5,184 bases of DNA, from the NCBI GenBank assembly GCA_018064385.1, contig JAGHVI010000155.1, forward strand, positions 1 through 5,184, read 5' to 3'. Positions 5,172 through 5,184 of this stretch are shown here, one piece after another. Below the pieces are notes generated by a model. The model had not been told where the DNA came from, ran no database searches, and saw only the letters and a list, made by a program, of their open reading frames with translations. Source of the DNA: Candidatus Minthenecus merdequi (GTDB lineage: Bacteria > Bacteroidota > Bacteroidia > Bacteroidales > Paludibacteraceae). The position numbers and the translations under genes were made by a program. Positions within the stretch are counted from its first letter, which is position 1. Each line of letters starts with the position of its first letter.

Positions 5172-5184
5172 GTGACCGACTGAC
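5164..5184. repeat. Terminal direct repeat, right copy (21 bp)
   Basis: This copy is identical, in the same orientation, to bases 1-21. The stretch 4935-5184 holds no gene I can support. From left to right it contains an 18-bp leader, the MITE-like element, a short unique segment (5068-5085), the right arm of the terminal inverted repeat, and this repeat. Confidence 0.95.

Noticed and set aside
1..5184. A small plasmid or phage-like circle
   Set aside because: The end repeat permits a circle, but there is no replication, mobilisation, capsid or recombinase gene. The content includes rpsO, which is normally chromosomal.

Overview
The window looks like chromosomal DNA of a member of the Bacteroidota, probably Bacteroidales. 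The strongest evidence is an ideal Bacteroidetes-type promoter (TTTG, 20 bp, TACCTTTG) in front of a ribosomal protein S15 gene whose product resembles S15 of Bacteroides and Prevotella. The genes also have A-rich leaders without clear Shine-Dalgarno sequences. I cannot fix the genus.

Layout. On the + strand, a TetR/AcrR-type regulator (119-697) overlaps by 4 bp (ATGA) with a YfcE-type metallophosphoesterase (694-1227). rpsO (1319-1588) follows from its own promoter. A strong 17-bp hairpin (1608-1647) with U-runs on both strands separates these genes from a convergent two-gene operon on the - strand. That operon runs from a 360-aa GT4-type glycosyltransferase (4934 down to 3852) into a 711-aa protein that carries two complete GT4-type glycosyltransferases in one chain (3808 down to 1673). 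Together the two proteins hold three GT-B catalytic units, presumably for a surface polysaccharide, LPS or glycoprotein glycan. Acceptor and sugar cannot be read from the sequence.

The unusual part is the non-coding DNA at the two ends. Upstream of the glycosyltransferase operon lies a 109-bp MITE-like insertion (4953-5061). It has 19-bp terminal inverted repeats (17/19 matching) and an abutting perfect 6-bp target duplication. The first 21 and last 21 bases of the window are identical, so it may be a circularised or repeat-bounded contig (5163 bp if closed). Just inside this shared segment the two ends are homologous in inverted orientation, with a 32/34-bp arm and a perfect 18-bp terminal motif. 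Joined end to end, they form a 187-bp fold-back element lying between the divergently transcribed regulator and glycosyltransferase operons. No transposase, integrase or replication gene is present, so both elements would be non-autonomous. A true small plasmid is unlikely given rpsO.

The coding genes are ordinary families apart from the GT4-GT4 fusion. I see no convincing evidence of a new defence or signalling system. The repeat architecture is the part most worth following up.
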